A DNA stretch of 64,000 nt from contig NVWQ02000053.1 in assembly GCA_002733715.2 (NCBI GenBank), positions 1-64,000 of the forward strand, written 5' to 3'. Numbering within the stretch: the first letter of the stretch is position 1; each line of letters starts with the position of its first letter. The notes beneath the pieces were generated by a model that was given only the letters and a program-made list of their open reading frames with translations, ran no database searches and was not told the origin of the DNA. Both the position numbers and the translations under genes were made by a program. This DNA is from Methylophaga sp. Its GTDB lineage: Bacteria; Pseudomonadota; Gammaproteobacteria; Nitrosococcales; Methylophagaceae. This document shows positions 45,986-54,624 of this stretch, in pieces.

Positions 45986-46775
45986 GCGGTAACTTCTCTA
46001 TATCATGCTGAGGGCCTGTAAGATATTGGAGCAATTGCTTATAGGCAAGCGATCCTCGAGATTTTTCATTCATTGATGGTAAGGGGATGCCAGCCTTACT
46101 TGCATCACGGAACTGCGTATCAATTGGAATAACACCATCCCATACACCATCATTGTGTTGCTCGCGTAACATTCGCAGACTTTGGGTTGATGCGCGTGTA
46201 CGGCGATCAAACATGGTAGGAACAATAAGATAAGGCAAGCCTTTCTTGCGAGCATGATTAATCATATCTAGAGTATGTAACATGCGTTCCAAACCTTTTA
46301 GTGCTAGAAACTCGGTTTGCACGGGTATGAGCAATTGATCACAGGCTGCGAGGGCATTAATCATCAGCACGCCGAGCATGGGCGGGCAATCAATTAATAT
46401 ATTAGGAAATCGATCAGCTAACAGGGCTAAATTAGATTTAATAACGAGGCCTTTGCCACCTTGTGTGCCTAATTGGCGATCAAGTGTAGCCATAGCTGTA
46501 GAGCCAGGGAGTAAATATAAATTATCAAAATTGGTTTTTTTTAAAGAGTTGAATAATGCCGCATTGGGGCTGCTGTCACTTTTTTGAAATAGTGAGTAAA
46601 CGCTATTTTCTATTGTGTCGGGGTCATGACCAAAATAGCTTGTGAGTGAGCCATGTGGATCCATATCAAGAATAAGAGTGGGTTTACCTTGTTGTGCCAA
46701 TAAACCAGCAAGGCTCACTACGGTCGTTGTTTTGCCTACTCCACCTTTTTGATTGGCAACGGCCCAAATGGTCAT
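45975..46775 (-). CDS. parC: ParA family ATPase (chemotaxis ParC-type)
   Basis: A 266-residue ParA-type ATPase. The deviant Walker A QKGGVGKTTTVVSLAG (8-23) and LIDCPPMLGVLMINAL (Walker B region) are intact. In polar flagellate bacteria this paralogue (often called ParC) positions and segregates chemoreceptor arrays together with ParP. It lies between motD (4-base overlap) and the CheW-like gene, the usual place. It is unlikely to be a chromosome-partition ParA because no parB is near. Confidence 0.9.
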   Translation of the reverse strand: MTIWAVANQKGGVGKTTTVVSLAGLLAQQGKPTLILDMDPHGSLTSYFGHDPDTIENSVYSLFQKSDSSPNAALFNSLKKTNFDNLYLLPGSTAMATLDRQLGTQGGKGLVIKSNLALLADRFPNILIDCPPMLGVLMINALAACDQLLIPVQTEFLALKGLERMLHTLDMINHARKKGLPYLIVPTMFDRRTRASTQSLRMLREQHNDGVWDGVIPIDTQFRDASKAGIPLPSMNEKSRGSLAYKQLLQYLTGPQHDIEKLPRVY

Positions 46776-47635
46776 TGAGAACCTATGGCTGCAGGTTGTT
46801 GCACTGATCTTGTTTGAGGGCTTGCAGGTACTATAGGTGAAATAGGAGATAACGTCGTTGGTTTAAATGTATCTCTTGAATGCCGGCTGTCATCACCCCC
46901 TAATACTACCAGTATAATACGTCTGTTTTTTTGACGCCCCTCATCGGTCGTATTATCGGCAACAGGTTTAAATTCCCCATAACCAATGGCTGACATTCGA
47001 GTAGGAGAAACGCCATAGCGATTTAAAAGATGTACAACACTGGCAGCACGCGCTGCCGATAATTCCCAGTTAGAAGGAAATCGTGGTGTACTTATCGGTT
47101 GGTTATCGGTGAAACCTTCAACTTGAATTGGGTTGGAGGATGTTTTCAGGATTTCAGCCGCCTTGGCAAGAATGGGAATGGCAGTTCTTTCAAGACGCGA
47201 TTCACCACTATAGAATAGAGCACTTGATTTTATTTCTAACTCCAACCAATTATTGCCTTGTTTAATGGATATATCTTTACTTTCAATTTTTTCTGCAAAA
47301 GTAGAATTAAATTGTTGCGATAAATCATCAATTGTTCTGATTGTTTTTTCAGAAACGGGCGGTGGTGTAGGGGCTAATTCGATAAGATTGATGGGGGCAA
47401 TGGCTGGGGGAGCAGTAGTATCATGTTCTTCGAGTTGAATTGGATTTGTGCTACCGGGGCTTGAAAATACCGATTCTAATGTGTCAGATAAAACGCGGTA
47501 CTTGCTTGTATTTACAGAAGAAATTGAATACATCACCACAAAAAATGCGAACAATAAAGTAATGAAGTCAGCGTAGGATACTAACCAACGTTCATGATTT
47601 ATATGCTCTTCTTGTTTTTTTCTTCGACGTGCCAT
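46772..47635 (-). CDS. motD: Flagellar motor stator protein MotD
   Basis: The 287-residue MotB-like stator subunit has one N-terminal helix (WLVSYADFITLLFAFFVVMY; the Asp in SYAD is the proton-binding position) and a C-terminal OmpA-type peptidoglycan-binding domain (VEGFTDNQPIS near 172, then LNRYGVSPTRMSAIGYGEF). It pairs with MotC, 3 bases upstream. The C-terminal tail (from about 250) is Ser/Pro/Thr-rich and low in complexity. Confidence 0.93.
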   Translation of the reverse strand: MARRRKKQEEHINHERWLVSYADFITLLFAFFVVMYSISSVNTSKYRVLSDTLESVFSSPGSTNPIQLEEHDTTAPPAIAPINLIELAPTPPPVSEKTIRTIDDLSQQFNSTFAEKIESKDISIKQGNNWLELEIKSSALFYSGESRLERTAIPILAKAAEILKTSSNPIQVEGFTDNQPISTPRFPSNWELSAARAASVVHLLNRYGVSPTRMSAIGYGEFKPVADNTTDEGRQKNRRIILVVLGGDDSRHSRDTFKPTTLSPISPIVPASPQTRSVQQPAAIGSQ

Positions 47636-47638
47636 ATT

Positions 47639-48379
47639 TTAATCGAGATAAGCTTGTAGGCGTGTTTCAATATTGCGTGGATTATCCCCATTAGCAACAC
47701 CGATTAATCCCTCTATAAGCATTGTTTGCATGTGGGAACGATTATCTATAAGTGCTTTTAGTTTATTGCCAATAGGTAGAAATAATAAGTTTGCAAATGC
47801 AACGCCGTAAATTGTGGCGATAAACGCAACTGCAATACCTGAACCTAAAGAGGAGGGATCAGCAAGATTACCCATGACATGAATTAAACCTAAAACGGCA
47901 CCAATAATACCTATAGTCGGAGAATATCCGCCCATTGCATCAAATACTTTTGCTGATTGGATATCACGGTATTCTTGAATATCAAGATCATTCTCTAAGA
48001 CTTCACGAATCATTTCAGGTGAAGCGCCATCGGCAATGAGTTGTAATCCTTTTTGTGTAAATAGATCTTCCTCAAGTTCGGCCACTGTTTCTAACTTGAA
48101 TAAACCTTCTTTACGTGCAATTTGGTTCCATTCGATAATTTTATCTAAGGTTGCTTCTAACGGTTGTTTTGGTGGTATAAATACCCATGCTAGCATTTGT
48201 AATGCGCGGATAAATGTTCTTAGAGGTGTCTGTAGCATTACTGCGCCTAATGTTCCACCTAATACGATTAAAAGTGCGACGGAATTGAGGATGCTATCAA
48301 GGTGCCCACCATCTAATTGTTGACCGGCGATGATCGCCCCAAAGCCTATAATTAGACCAATAATGCTAAGACTATCCAT
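47639..48379 (-). CDS. motC: Flagellar motor stator protein MotC
   Basis: The 246-residue MotA/PomA-type stator subunit has four helices. GGHLDSILNSVALLIVLGGT and QTPLRTFIRALQMLAWVFIPP match Pseudomonas MotC; the cytoplasmic loop has the family's charged residues and FDAMGGYSPTIGIIGAVLGL starts helix 3. It lies 61 bases after cheA with no cheB between. Confidence 0.93.
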   Translation of the reverse strand: MDSLSIIGLIIGFGAIIAGQQLDGGHLDSILNSVALLIVLGGTLGAVMLQTPLRTFIRALQMLAWVFIPPKQPLEATLDKIIEWNQIARKEGLFKLETVAELEEDLFTQKGLQLIADGASPEMIREVLENDLDIQEYRDIQSAKVFDAMGGYSPTIGIIGAVLGLIHVMGNLADPSSLGSGIAVAFIATIYGVAFANLLFLPIGNKLKALIDNRSHMQTMLIEGLIGVANGDNPRNIETRLQAYLD

Positions 48380-48440
48380 TTTTAATGTAATTCCATGGTA
48401 AGTTTTCTAGGGAGCATCTGAATAAGCAATATTATTTTTA

Positions 48441-50384
48441 TTAATAGCCACGATTGGCGTAAGCATTCATTAGTTCAGGAAAATCAATAATCAGTGAGAT
48501 CCGACCATCACCTGTAATTGTAGCACCTGCTAAGCCTTTAGTTCCTTGAAGTAATGCACCTAATGGTTTAATTACTACCTCTTCTTGACCGATTAATCTA
48601 TCAACGACAAAACCAACTCTTTGTGTGCCAACATTAACGATAACGACATGTTCAATTTCAGATTGTTCTGCTTCGTTAAAACTGCTTGCCAACCATTTAC
48701 GCAAATAGAATAAAGGCAGTGTTTTATTTCTAACCATGATCGTTTGCTGGCCATCAACTATATTTATTTTTGTTGTATCTAAGTGGAAAATTTCATTTAC
48801 ACTCACGAGTGGGAAGGCAAATATTTGGTCTCCCAAAATCACCATAAGAGTAGGCATAATCGCTAGTGTTAAGGGCACTTTAATGGTTAAAGTAGTCCCT
48901 GTTCCAACATTTGAGTTAATTTCAATAACACCATTTAGTTTTGAAATACTGGTCTTAACGACATCCATGCCCACACCGCGACCAGAGATATCTGAAATCT
49001 CCTTTTTCAGCGAAAAACCAGGGGCAAAAATCAATGCATAAGCCTCTGAATCAGTTAACCTAGAAGCTGATTCTTCATCCATCATGCCTTTCTCAACTGC
49101 TTTTTGGCGTAGTATGTCTGCATCCATACCTGCACCATCATCAGAAATGGTTAACAAGATATGGTCGCCTTCTTGAGCTGCACCTAAGACGACTTGGCCT
49201 AAACGTGGTTTACCAGCCGCTTCACGAACATCTGGCATTTCAACGCCATGGTCAACAGCATTTCTAACCAAATGCACGAGCGGGTCAGCTAATGCTTCTA
49301 CTAAATTTTTATCTAAATCAGTCTCTTCACCAAGTAATTCAAGATTAATTTCTTTCTTTAAACTTCGAGCCAGATCACGTACAACACGAGGAAACTTGCC
49401 AAAGACTTTTTTAATTGGCTGCATGCGTGTTTTCATCACCGCCGCTTGCAAGTCACTGGTGACAACAGCTAAGTTATTTACTGCTTTTGCCATTTCTTCA
49501 TCTTCAATCGTGGCTTCTAATGTAGTGATTCGGTTTCTGACTAACACTAATTCACCTACCATGTTCATGATTTCATCTAGGCGACTAGTATCAACACGGA
49601 CAGATGTTTCCGCTTGCTTAGGTGCTGCGGCAGGTTTTGCCGATGTTTGTTTTTTAGCTGGAGCAGGCGGAGCAGTTTCTTTTTTGGGTTCTGGTGCTTT
49701 TTCTTCCGGCTCTGGCTCAGGTTTAGTCTCTTCAGTTGTATTTGCTTTGTTACCTTGTAGCTCGTCTAATAACGCTTCAAATTCTTCATCGGTAATATCA
49801 TCACTATCATTCTTCGTATCAACTATAGATTTAGCTGCAGGTTCAGTCTTTCCGGGCGCACCTTCACCATGAAGTTGGTTCAGTAAAGCCTCGAACTCAT
49901 CATCCGTAATATCATCACTTTCAGCTGTATCCGAGCTTGCAATAACCTCAGGTTCGGGCTTAGGGTCTTCTTGCGCGGGAGCCTTGGTGTTATTACCATC
50001 TATATATTTTTGGAGTTGATTTAATATTTCCGGATCGGCGGGGCTAGGAAATTTACCCGATCTTGTCTCTGCAAACATAGCATTAAGAAAATCTAATACT
50101 TTGAGAAAGACATCCATCATGTCGGCATCGACGATAAGATCGCCTTGTCGGAGAATATTAAATAGATCTTCGCCTTTATGACAAAGGGCAACCATTGCAT
50201 CTAAGGCTAAAAAACCAGCACCACCTTTAATGGTATGGAAGCCCCGGAATATCTCGTTTAAGAGGTCACTATCTTCGGGTTTCGATTCTAACTCAACAAG
50301 CTGTTCATTGAGCCCTTCTAATATTTCATCTGCTTCAACTAGGAAATCTTGTAGAATTTCGTCGTTGGGGTCTAGTGCTGCCAT
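48441..50384 (-). CDS. cheA: Chemotaxis histidine kinase CheA
   Basis: CheA phosphorylates CheY in response to receptor signals. The 647-residue protein has the HPt domain with His50 in IFRGFHTIKGGAG, a P2 region, P3 dimerisation helices, the P4 kinase (LVRNAVDHGVEMPD, then GAGMDADIL and FSLKKEISDISGRGVGMDVV) and the C-terminal P5 CheW-like domain. The P2 linker holds two copies of an acidic repeat, SDDITD(D/E)EFEALL (near 152 and 192), separated by Pro/Ala/Glu-rich sequence. It sits 14 bases after cheZ. Confidence 0.97.
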   Translation of the reverse strand: MAALDPNDEILQDFLVEADEILEGLNEQLVELESKPEDSDLLNEIFRGFHTIKGGAGFLALDAMVALCHKGEDLFNILRQGDLIVDADMMDVFLKVLDFLNAMFAETRSGKFPSPADPEILNQLQKYIDGNNTKAPAQEDPKPEPEVIASSDTAESDDITDDEFEALLNQLHGEGAPGKTEPAAKSIVDTKNDSDDITDEEFEALLDELQGNKANTTEETKPEPEPEEKAPEPKKETAPPAPAKKQTSAKPAAAPKQAETSVRVDTSRLDEIMNMVGELVLVRNRITTLEATIEDEEMAKAVNNLAVVTSDLQAAVMKTRMQPIKKVFGKFPRVVRDLARSLKKEINLELLGEETDLDKNLVEALADPLVHLVRNAVDHGVEMPDVREAAGKPRLGQVVLGAAQEGDHILLTISDDGAGMDADILRQKAVEKGMMDEESASRLTDSEAYALIFAPGFSLKKEISDISGRGVGMDVVKTSISKLNGVIEINSNVGTGTTLTIKVPLTLAIMPTLMVILGDQIFAFPLVSVNEIFHLDTTKINIVDGQQTIMVRNKTLPLFYLRKWLASSFNEAEQSEIEHVVIVNVGTQRVGFVVDRLIGQEEVVIKPLGALLQGTKGLAGATITGDGRISLIIDFPELMNAYANRGY

Positions 50385-50398
50385 GTTTTTCTATCCTT

Positions 50399-51124
50399 CT
50401 AGAAGCCTAGACTTGATAGCAAATCATCGACCTCATCTTGGTTGTTGAGAACATTAGGGTTACCTTCCGCATTTATTTGTGGGCCTTCGGCCTTAATGGG
50501 GTCAACCTTTTTGTTATCTTTTGTATTATTATCAATATGTTTTCCAGCTACCTTAACTAGCTGAACTAAGTTACCCTCTACCTCTCCAACCAAATCAATA
50601 ACTTGGCGGATCACTTGCCCCGTTATATCCTGAAACCCTTGTGCCATAATTATTTCTGATAAATTGGCATGAATTTGTTCAGAATGCTGTTTTACTATTG
50701 GCAAATAAGATTCTATTAATGATTGAAATTCATCTGCGTTCATTTCTTTTATGCGAAAACGATGCCAACTTTCATCAATTTGCTCAGCTGTTTGTTTCAG
50801 TTCAGAAGTGAGGGGTAAAGTTTGATCGATAAAGCCCAGTGTTTTATGTGCCGCATCTTCAGTTGTTTTAATAACGAAATTTAGACGATCTCGTGTATCG
50901 GGCATTTCATTTTCAGTGAGATCAATTAAACGTGCATCAACATCAAAATTATTAAGCGAATCATGTAATTCACGGGTTAATTTTCCTACTTCTTGGAATA
51001 AATCACTTTCTTGAGATTGCGTTAGAATAAGAAGTTGTTGCTCAACTTGTTGCTCATCATTATTTTCTAGTGCGGTGACTAGAGCGCGGGCGGCTTCAAG
51101 CTGAACATGATTGCTAGTATCCAT
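50399..51124 (-). CDS. cheZ: CheY-phosphate phosphatase CheZ
   Basis: CheZ dephosphorylates CheY-P. The 241-residue protein is helical throughout. The active-site segment IIMAQGFQDITGQVIRQVI (near residue 158) contains the catalytic Gln of QDITGQ, and the CheY-binding C-terminal peptide DDLLSSLGF ends the protein. It follows cheY by 15 bases. Confidence 0.95.
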   Translation of the reverse strand: MDTSNHVQLEAARALVTALENNDEQQVEQQLLILTQSQESDLFQEVGKLTRELHDSLNNFDVDARLIDLTENEMPDTRDRLNFVIKTTEDAAHKTLGFIDQTLPLTSELKQTAEQIDESWHRFRIKEMNADEFQSLIESYLPIVKQHSEQIHANLSEIIMAQGFQDITGQVIRQVIDLVGEVEGNLVQLVKVAGKHIDNNTKDNKKVDPIKAEGPQINAEGNPNVLNNQDEVDDLLSSLGF

Positions 51125-51139
51125 AAGGAATCCTTTGAT

Positions 51140-51526
51140 TTATGAATCGATACGCTCAAATATCTTGTCGATTTTGTCCTTAAGGGTAGCAGCGGTGAAA
51201 GGTTTGACTATATAGCCATTTACGCCCGCTTGAGCTGCAACAATAATTTGCTCACGTTTGGTTTCAGCAGTAACCATTAAAACAGGCATTGAAGAAAGAT
51301 TTTCATCGGCGCGTACGGCTTTTAGTAAATCAATTCCTTGCATACCTGGCATATTCCAGTCGGTAACAAGAAAATCGATACCGCCGGCTTGTAAAATAGG
51401 CAATGCAGTGAGACCGTCATCGGCTTCTTCAGTGTTATTAAACCCCAAATCACGGAGTAGATTTTTTATAATACGTCGCATTGTTGAAAAATCGTCAACA
51501 ATAAGGATTTTCATGTTCTTATCCAA
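51140..51526 (-). CDS. cheY: Chemotaxis response regulator CheY
   Basis: A 128-residue single receiver domain. Asp11 and Asp12 ([11 protein letters not shown]) form the acid pocket, Asp56 ([12 protein letters not shown]) is the phosphorylation site, Thr86 (MVTAETK) and Lys108 (YIVKPF) complete the active site. CheY-P binds FliM at the motor switch. It follows fliA by 21 bases, and cheZ follows it. Confidence 0.97.
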   Translation of the reverse strand: MDKNMKILIVDDFSTMRRIIKNLLRDLGFNNTEEADDGLTALPILQAGGIDFLVTDWNMPGMQGIDLLKAVRADENLSSMPVLMVTAETKREQIIVAAQAGVNGYIVKPFTAATLKDKIDKIFERIDS

Positions 51527-51547
51527 GATAAGTCTCCATCTTTATAT

Positions 51548-52288
51548 TTAATTAAACCAATCACCCAATTTAGAGCGAAGCCGGATAACTGTTTGGCTGT
51601 GAATTTGACTAACACGCGATTCACTTACTTCTAATACTTCACCAATTTCTTTTAGGTTAAGCTCTTCATTATAATACAGCCCCATCAACAAACGCTCACG
51701 ATCAGGTAACATTTTTATTGCATTGGCTAAGGCATCTTTAAAATCATTTGATTGTAATGAGTCGACAGGCCCTGATACCACTTCTGAAATAGGGTGTGCA
51801 TTGACTTCATCACCGTTGTTAAATTCATCTAAACTGAACACATGATGCCCTGTAGAGTCATGCAATTGCTGATAATATTCGTCGAGGCTTAATCCTAAGG
51901 CAGCTGCAATTTCTTTATCATTTGCATTACGGCCTTTTTGTTGTTCGATTGACTGTATTGCAGCAGAAATTTCACGTGCTTTGCGATGAACTGAGCGGGG
52001 CGCCCAATCGTTGCGACGAATTTCATCAAGCATTGAACCACGAATTCTAATGCCTGCATAGGTTTCAAAACTGGCACCTTGGTTGGCATCATAATTTTGT
52101 GCTGCATCCATCAATCCCATCATGCCCGTTTGAATCAGGTCATCGACATCAACCGTGTGTGGCAGACGTGCAATTAGATGATAGGCAATGCGTTTTACTA
52201 ACGAGGCATGTTGTTCGACAATTTCATTCATTGAACGGGGTGATGTTGTTGTTTCAGAGTACATTGCTAGTCCATTCACTGTGGGCAT
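51548..52288 (-). CDS. fliA: RNA polymerase sigma factor FliA (sigma-28)
   Basis: FliA directs late flagellar and chemotaxis genes. The 246-residue protein has regions 2 to 4 of sigma-28: LIQTGMMGLMDAAQNYD, FETYAGIRIRGSMLDEIRRN, then LGLSLDEYYQQLHD and the region 4 helix KEIGEVLEVSESRVSQIHSQ. The start is uncertain: ATG at 52288 lies at the end of the MITE-like element with only AGAGAG directly before it; a GTG nine bases further, or ATG at 52264 (MYSETTTS, closest to homologue starts), are alternatives. The element just upstream may therefore supply or disturb its promoter and ribosome site. Confidence 0.93.
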   Translation of the reverse strand: MPTVNGLAMYSETTTSPRSMNEIVEQHASLVKRIAYHLIARLPHTVDVDDLIQTGMMGLMDAAQNYDANQGASFETYAGIRIRGSMLDEIRRNDWAPRSVHRKAREISAAIQSIEQQKGRNANDKEIAAALGLSLDEYYQQLHDSTGHHVFSLDEFNNGDEVNAHPISEVVSGPVDSLQSNDFKDALANAIKMLPDRERLLMGLYYNEELNLKEIGEVLEVSESRVSQIHSQTVIRLRSKLGDWFN

Positions 52289-52289
52289 C

Positions 52290-52539
52290 TCTCTTGATTC
52301 AAGTATTGTTCTGGCAACGCCAAAAAGTTATTATCAAGGCATAATTTGCGATGAATGGTTATTCCCTTCATAAGAATTATAACGCAGAGGGTAGCTTTTT
52401 GGCTAAGCCCCAAAGGGCGAACCTTCAAACACTCATCTTCGTTGTTATATTCCTTGCGAAAGGGAATAACCATTTGCTGCGGAATATGCCTAGAATATGA
52501 GTGTTTGAAGGCTCGCAGAATAATACTTGAATCAAGAGA
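52290..52539. mobile_element. MITE-like element with interleaved inverted repeats between flhG and fliA
   Basis: A 250-base unit bounded by 24-bp terminal inverted repeats, 52290-52313 (TCTCTTGATTCAAGTATTGT...) and 52516-52539, matching 23 of 24. Inside are two further inverted pairs: C (52338-52368) with C' (52460-52490), including a perfect 15-bp core AATGGTTATTCCCTT, and B (52417-52436) with B' (52497-52516), 19 of 20. The order is A-C-B-C'-B'-A', so the B and C pairs interlock rather than nest. There is no credible gene in it. This is the plan of a miniature non-autonomous element or a structured RNA region. Confidence 0.75.
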
Positions 52540-52547
52540 AATCCCCA

Positions 52548-53420
52548 TCATGCGATATCCAAACTGGCTTGTATTAGTCGTTCAATAAAGAACTCCATAT
52601 GACCTCGCGGTTGTTTTTGGACAGGCCAGTGGGCAACTTTTTTAGCTAAATGAGTAAAGGCGGTGGCTGATTTACTTCGCGGAAGAAAATCAACAACAGC
52701 ACGTTGTTTTTTAACGGCACGTCGCAGATCTTCATCAAAAGGAACGATGCCCATAAAGTCGAGGCTAACGTCAAGAAAACGGTCACAAACCAGTGATATT
52801 TTATTAAATAGTTCACGGCCTTCTTGAACGTTACGTGTCATATTGGCAATGATATGAAAACGCTCTAAATCATATTCTTTACTTAATAGTTTGATTAATG
52901 CGTAGGCGTCAGTGATAGATGCGGGTTCATCACAGACAACAATAATTACTTCTTGTGCTGCGCGAGTGAAGCTAATGACACTGTCAGCAATGCCTGCCGC
53001 ACTATCAATGAGTAAAACATCAATATGCTGGTCCATATCGCTGAATGCTTGAATCATACCTGCATGTTCGGCAGGGCTGAGTTCAGCCATTTTTTGAATA
53101 CCAGAAGCGGCGGGAATAATTTTTAAACCAGAAGGGCCTTCGACGATAATGTCATTGAGGGACTTACTACCATCTAATACATGAAGTAAATTATATTGCG
53201 GGTGCAAACCCAGCATCACATCAATATTTGCTAAACCTAGATCAGCATCTAATAGCAACACTTCTTTGCCCTGTGAGGCAAGTGCAACACCAATATTAAC
53301 CGTAACATTTGTTTTACCTACGCCACCTTTACCGCTTGCGATAGCAATAACTTTGACGGGTCTTGGTTGGGATGTCATTTTTCTTAGACCATTAGCTTGA
53401 TCATCGGGTGCATCAGCCAT
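52548..53420 (-). CDS. flhG: Flagellar number regulator FlhG (FleN)
   Basis: FlhG is a MinD/ParA-type ATPase that limits flagellar number and restrains FleQ and FlhF at the pole. The start is the ATG at 53420 (MADAPDDQANGLRKM), 8 bases inside the end of flhF with GGAGG upstream; it gives 290 residues. The deviant Walker A GKGGVGKTN (30-38) and LIDSAAGIADSVISFTRA are present. It is followed by the MITE-like element before fliA, an interruption of the usual close flhG-fliA spacing. Confidence 0.95.
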   Translation of the reverse strand: MADAPDDQANGLRKMTSQPRPVKVIAIASGKGGVGKTNVTVNIGVALASQGKEVLLLDADLGLANIDVMLGLHPQYNLLHVLDGSKSLNDIIVEGPSGLKIIPAASGIQKMAELSPAEHAGMIQAFSDMDQHIDVLLIDSAAGIADSVISFTRAAQEVIIVVCDEPASITDAYALIKLLSKEYDLERFHIIANMTRNVQEGRELFNKISLVCDRFLDVSLDFMGIVPFDEDLRRAVKKQRAVVDFLPRSKSATAFTHLAKKVAHWPVQKQPRGHMEFFIERLIQASLDIA

Positions 53421-54606
53421 AAGCGGCAAAACCTCCATAAGTAGATACTGTTTGTGGATCCAATTGTTCTTCATTCATCAGCACGCTTGCTTGTTTGACC
53501 AGTGCATTAGGGCGCGCCAAGCTAAAGTCTTCAGGCACTTGCTGACCATTACAAACATAGGCTAATGGCAAGTTGTGTTGAATTAAAGCTGAGATCGCAC
53601 CGCCTAGGCTATTTGTTTCATCTGTTTTAGTCAAAATACACCCTTTCAAATTAAGATGTGAGAACGCATTAATAATATCATTCATCACGCTAGACTGCGT
53701 GGTTGCAGATAAGGTTAAGTAATTTCTAATCATAGGGGATTGATGCTGTAATAGCGAGAACTTCTCAGTGATTTTCATATCACGCTGACTCATTCCTGCA
53801 GTATCAATGAGGATAAATCGACGATCAAGTAATTCATTTAATGCATCACCTAGTTCTTGGTGTGTTTTAGCAACACGAACAGGTACGCCTAAAATTTTGG
53901 CATAGGTGCGTAATTGTTCTTGGCCACCAATGCGATAGCAATCAGTGGTGATTAATGCGACATTTTTAGCGCCATGTTTAAGTGCGCAACGTGCTGCTAT
54001 CTTGGCGATAGTAGTTGTTTTTCCTACTCCTGTTGGTCCAACTAAGGCATAAATCCCCCCCGTGCTAATGATGTCATTATCTTGTGTTTCAATTTGACTT
54101 GCTAATGAGGCAAGGCAGCGTAACCAAGCCGTTTCTAAATTATCGGTATCGCGTGCATTGGCTGTTATTTGTTTGGCCACATCAACATTAACCCCCATTT
54201 TTAAGCAACGTTGTAACAACTGTAATTGCATTGGGTTAGCATGTTTCATATCTTTCCACGCTAGATCAGACATCTGATTTTCGAGCATGTTTTTTAGCCC
54301 GGCCATTTCTTTACGCATTTGAATTAAAGTAGGCTCTTGTGACCAAATATTCTGTGGTGGTTGTGCTGGCGGAGCAGCCACATGTTGTGATGGATTAATT
54401 TCCACCGGAGGAACTTCAGATTGAACTGCAGGCGTGACTTGCGGACTGCGATTGAATTTACTTTCGTCATAATCGGTTGCCGCAACAATTTCAACACCAC
54501 CGTCAACACGATTGTTAGATAAAATAACGGCATCAGCGCCGAGCACATCACGTACTTCTTTTAGGGCTTGGCGAACATCTGCTGCGTGGAAACGTTTAAT
54601 TTTCAT
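53413..54606 (-). CDS. flhF: Flagellar SRP-like GTPase FlhF
   Basis: FlhF places the flagellum at the cell pole. The 397-residue protein has the N-terminal B domain (MKIKRFHAADVRQALKEVRD), a proline-rich linker (about 55-90), the N domain and the G domain with P-loop GPTGVGKTT (190-198), LITTDCYRIGGQEQL, LIDTAGMSQRD and CILTKTDETNSLGG. It overlaps flhG by 8 bases and follows flhA by 18. Confidence 0.97.
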   Translation of the reverse strand: MKIKRFHAADVRQALKEVRDVLGADAVILSNNRVDGGVEIVAATDYDESKFNRSPQVTPAVQSEVPPVEINPSQHVAAPPAQPPQNIWSQEPTLIQMRKEMAGLKNMLENQMSDLAWKDMKHANPMQLQLLQRCLKMGVNVDVAKQITANARDTDNLETAWLRCLASLASQIETQDNDIISTGGIYALVGPTGVGKTTTIAKIAARCALKHGAKNVALITTDCYRIGGQEQLRTYAKILGVPVRVAKTHQELGDALNELLDRRFILIDTAGMSQRDMKITEKFSLLQHQSPMIRNYLTLSATTQSSVMNDIINAFSHLNLKGCILTKTDETNSLGGAISALIQHNLPLAYVCNGQQVPEDFSLARPNALVKQASVLMNEEQLDPQTVSTYGGFAAYG

Positions 54607-54624
54607 AATATATCCTTCAAAGTG

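Noticed and set aside
45975-46775. Chromosome or plasmid partition locus
   Set aside because: The ParA-type gene lacks a parB partner and sits between motD and cheW-type genes, the standard place of the chemotaxis-array ParC.
49396-49872. 158-codon plus-strand frame opposite cheA
   Set aside because: It is a shadow of the low-complexity Pro/Ala/Glu-rich CheA linker, Ser/Val-rich and without a ribosome site.
52276-52551. A 91-codon minus-strand frame reading through the flhG-fliA gap
   Set aside because: It is made of the inverted repeats of the MITE-like element and overlaps the ends of both neighbours; the sequence has no protein-like conservation or ribosome site.
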